Source: Gymnorhina tibicen (lineage: Eukaryota; Chordata; Aves; Passeriformes; Artamidae). Taken from it: a stretch of DNA of 64,000 nt. The stretch is taken from the NCBI GenBank assembly GCA_013399875.1, contig VXAZ01001047.1, positions 992,001-1,056,000 on the forward strand. The letters run 5' to 3'. Below are positions 63,756 through 64,000 of this stretch, one piece after another. Position 1 is the first letter of the stretch; every line of letters starts with the position of its first letter. The notes under the pieces were generated by a model, which worked only from the letters and a program-made list of their open reading frames with translations, ran no database searches and had not been told where the DNA came from. Made by a program: the position numbers and the translations under genes.

Positions 63756-64000
63756 CCAGCTAAAACAAAAGCTGCTGAATGGCCCAGCCCGGGGAAGGAG
63801 AGCTCACCATGCAGGTGCCTTTTGGCCTATGATCTTTGACAGAATGCAGCAGTCTAAGAGGAGGCTCTGTCAGTCATGAACACAAACTTACAACTCACTC
63901 CCTGCAGGTGGTCAGGGAAACAGTTCCACTTAAAATTCCTCTCCCAGGCCTCCTCCACATAAGTTTACACCAGAACTGAACTGTTCCTGCACCTGGTGGC

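Larger units (their letters stand above)
14223..64000 (-). other. CDKAL1: CDKAL1 upstream intron region (may host other transcripts)
   Basis: Sequence upstream of the CDKAL1 exon on the minus strand. The preceding coding exon (IWIRTWGCSHNNSDGE region) was looked for and not recognised, so this intron probably extends past 64000. Within it are five assembled features worth noting: an N-flanking duplication (17.9-18.2 kb), CR1 insertions (28.7, 34.7, 50.6, 63.4 kb), a POU-octamer cluster (38.4 kb), GC-richer patches (30.3, 40.4, 44.6, 47.1-48.2 kb) and exon-like segments (23.7, 31.2, 58.9-62.5 kb). Stretches such as 14.3-17.2, 18.3-23.6, 24-28.6, 31.4-34.6, 35.3-38.4, 41-44.5, 53-58.8 and 62.6-63.4 kb show only ordinary intron to me. 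Confidence 0.7.

Noticed and set aside
14223..64000. Search for the preceding CDKAL1 exon (WGCSHNNSDGEYMAG)
   Set aside because: No minus-strand segment encoding it was seen by eye; I do not claim it is absent, only that I could not find it.
1..64000. tRNA, rRNA, CRISPR, operon or bacterial regulatory elements
   Set aside because: Nothing of the kind is seen; the sequence is vertebrate intron with LINE insertions.

Overview
This window is vertebrate nuclear DNA, almost certainly from a bird. It is AT-rich and CpG-poor, has no bacterial-style gene packing, and carries at least eight CR1 LINE copies of avian type (5'-truncated, with RT and 3'-end blocks I recognise), but no SINE families of the mammalian kind.

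The one gene I can name is CDKAL1, on the minus strand. One internal coding exon (14117-14201, 85 nt) has clean splice sites and encodes the stretch around [13 protein letters not shown] of the N-terminal methylthiotransferase domain. It includes one of the three cysteines of the first 4Fe-4S cluster. Nearly everything else is intron of this very large gene: 1-14116 is the start of the next intron downstream, and 14202 onward lies in the intron (or introns) upstream. I did not find the exons before it (WGCSHNNSDGE region) or after it (AGCVPQ region).

Layout: 1-14 kb, intron with four CR1 pieces, a G-quadruplex candidate and a plus-strand exon-like segment. 14.1 kb, CDKAL1 exon. 17.9-18.2 kb, an assembly scar: a 166/167-bp segment is written twice on either side of a single N and should be collapsed. 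28.7-30.1 kb, the longest CR1, with recognisable reverse-transcriptase fragments. 34.7-35.2 and 50.6-50.9 kb, further CR1s. 38.4-38.6 kb, a 53-bp-period direct repeat carrying clustered POU octamers. 46.4-48.2 kb, unexplained GC-richer sequence with a protein-like minus-strand ORF. 60.1-62.5 kb, a set of phase-compatible exon-like segments on the minus strand next to a CpG-rich patch with a CTCF-like and an AP-1 site. 63.4-63.8 kb, an old CR1.

The most interesting lead is the 58.9-62.5 kb cluster. It may be a small unrecognised gene or alternative transcript inside the CDKAL1 intron, but it rests only on open frames, phases and splice-like sites. The most certain irregularity is the false duplication at the N. 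In mammals, CDKAL1 introns are known to hold long-range regulatory sequence, so intronic motif clusters here deserve a conservation check. No RNA gene, CRISPR array, promoter-scale CpG island or intact mobile-element gene was found.
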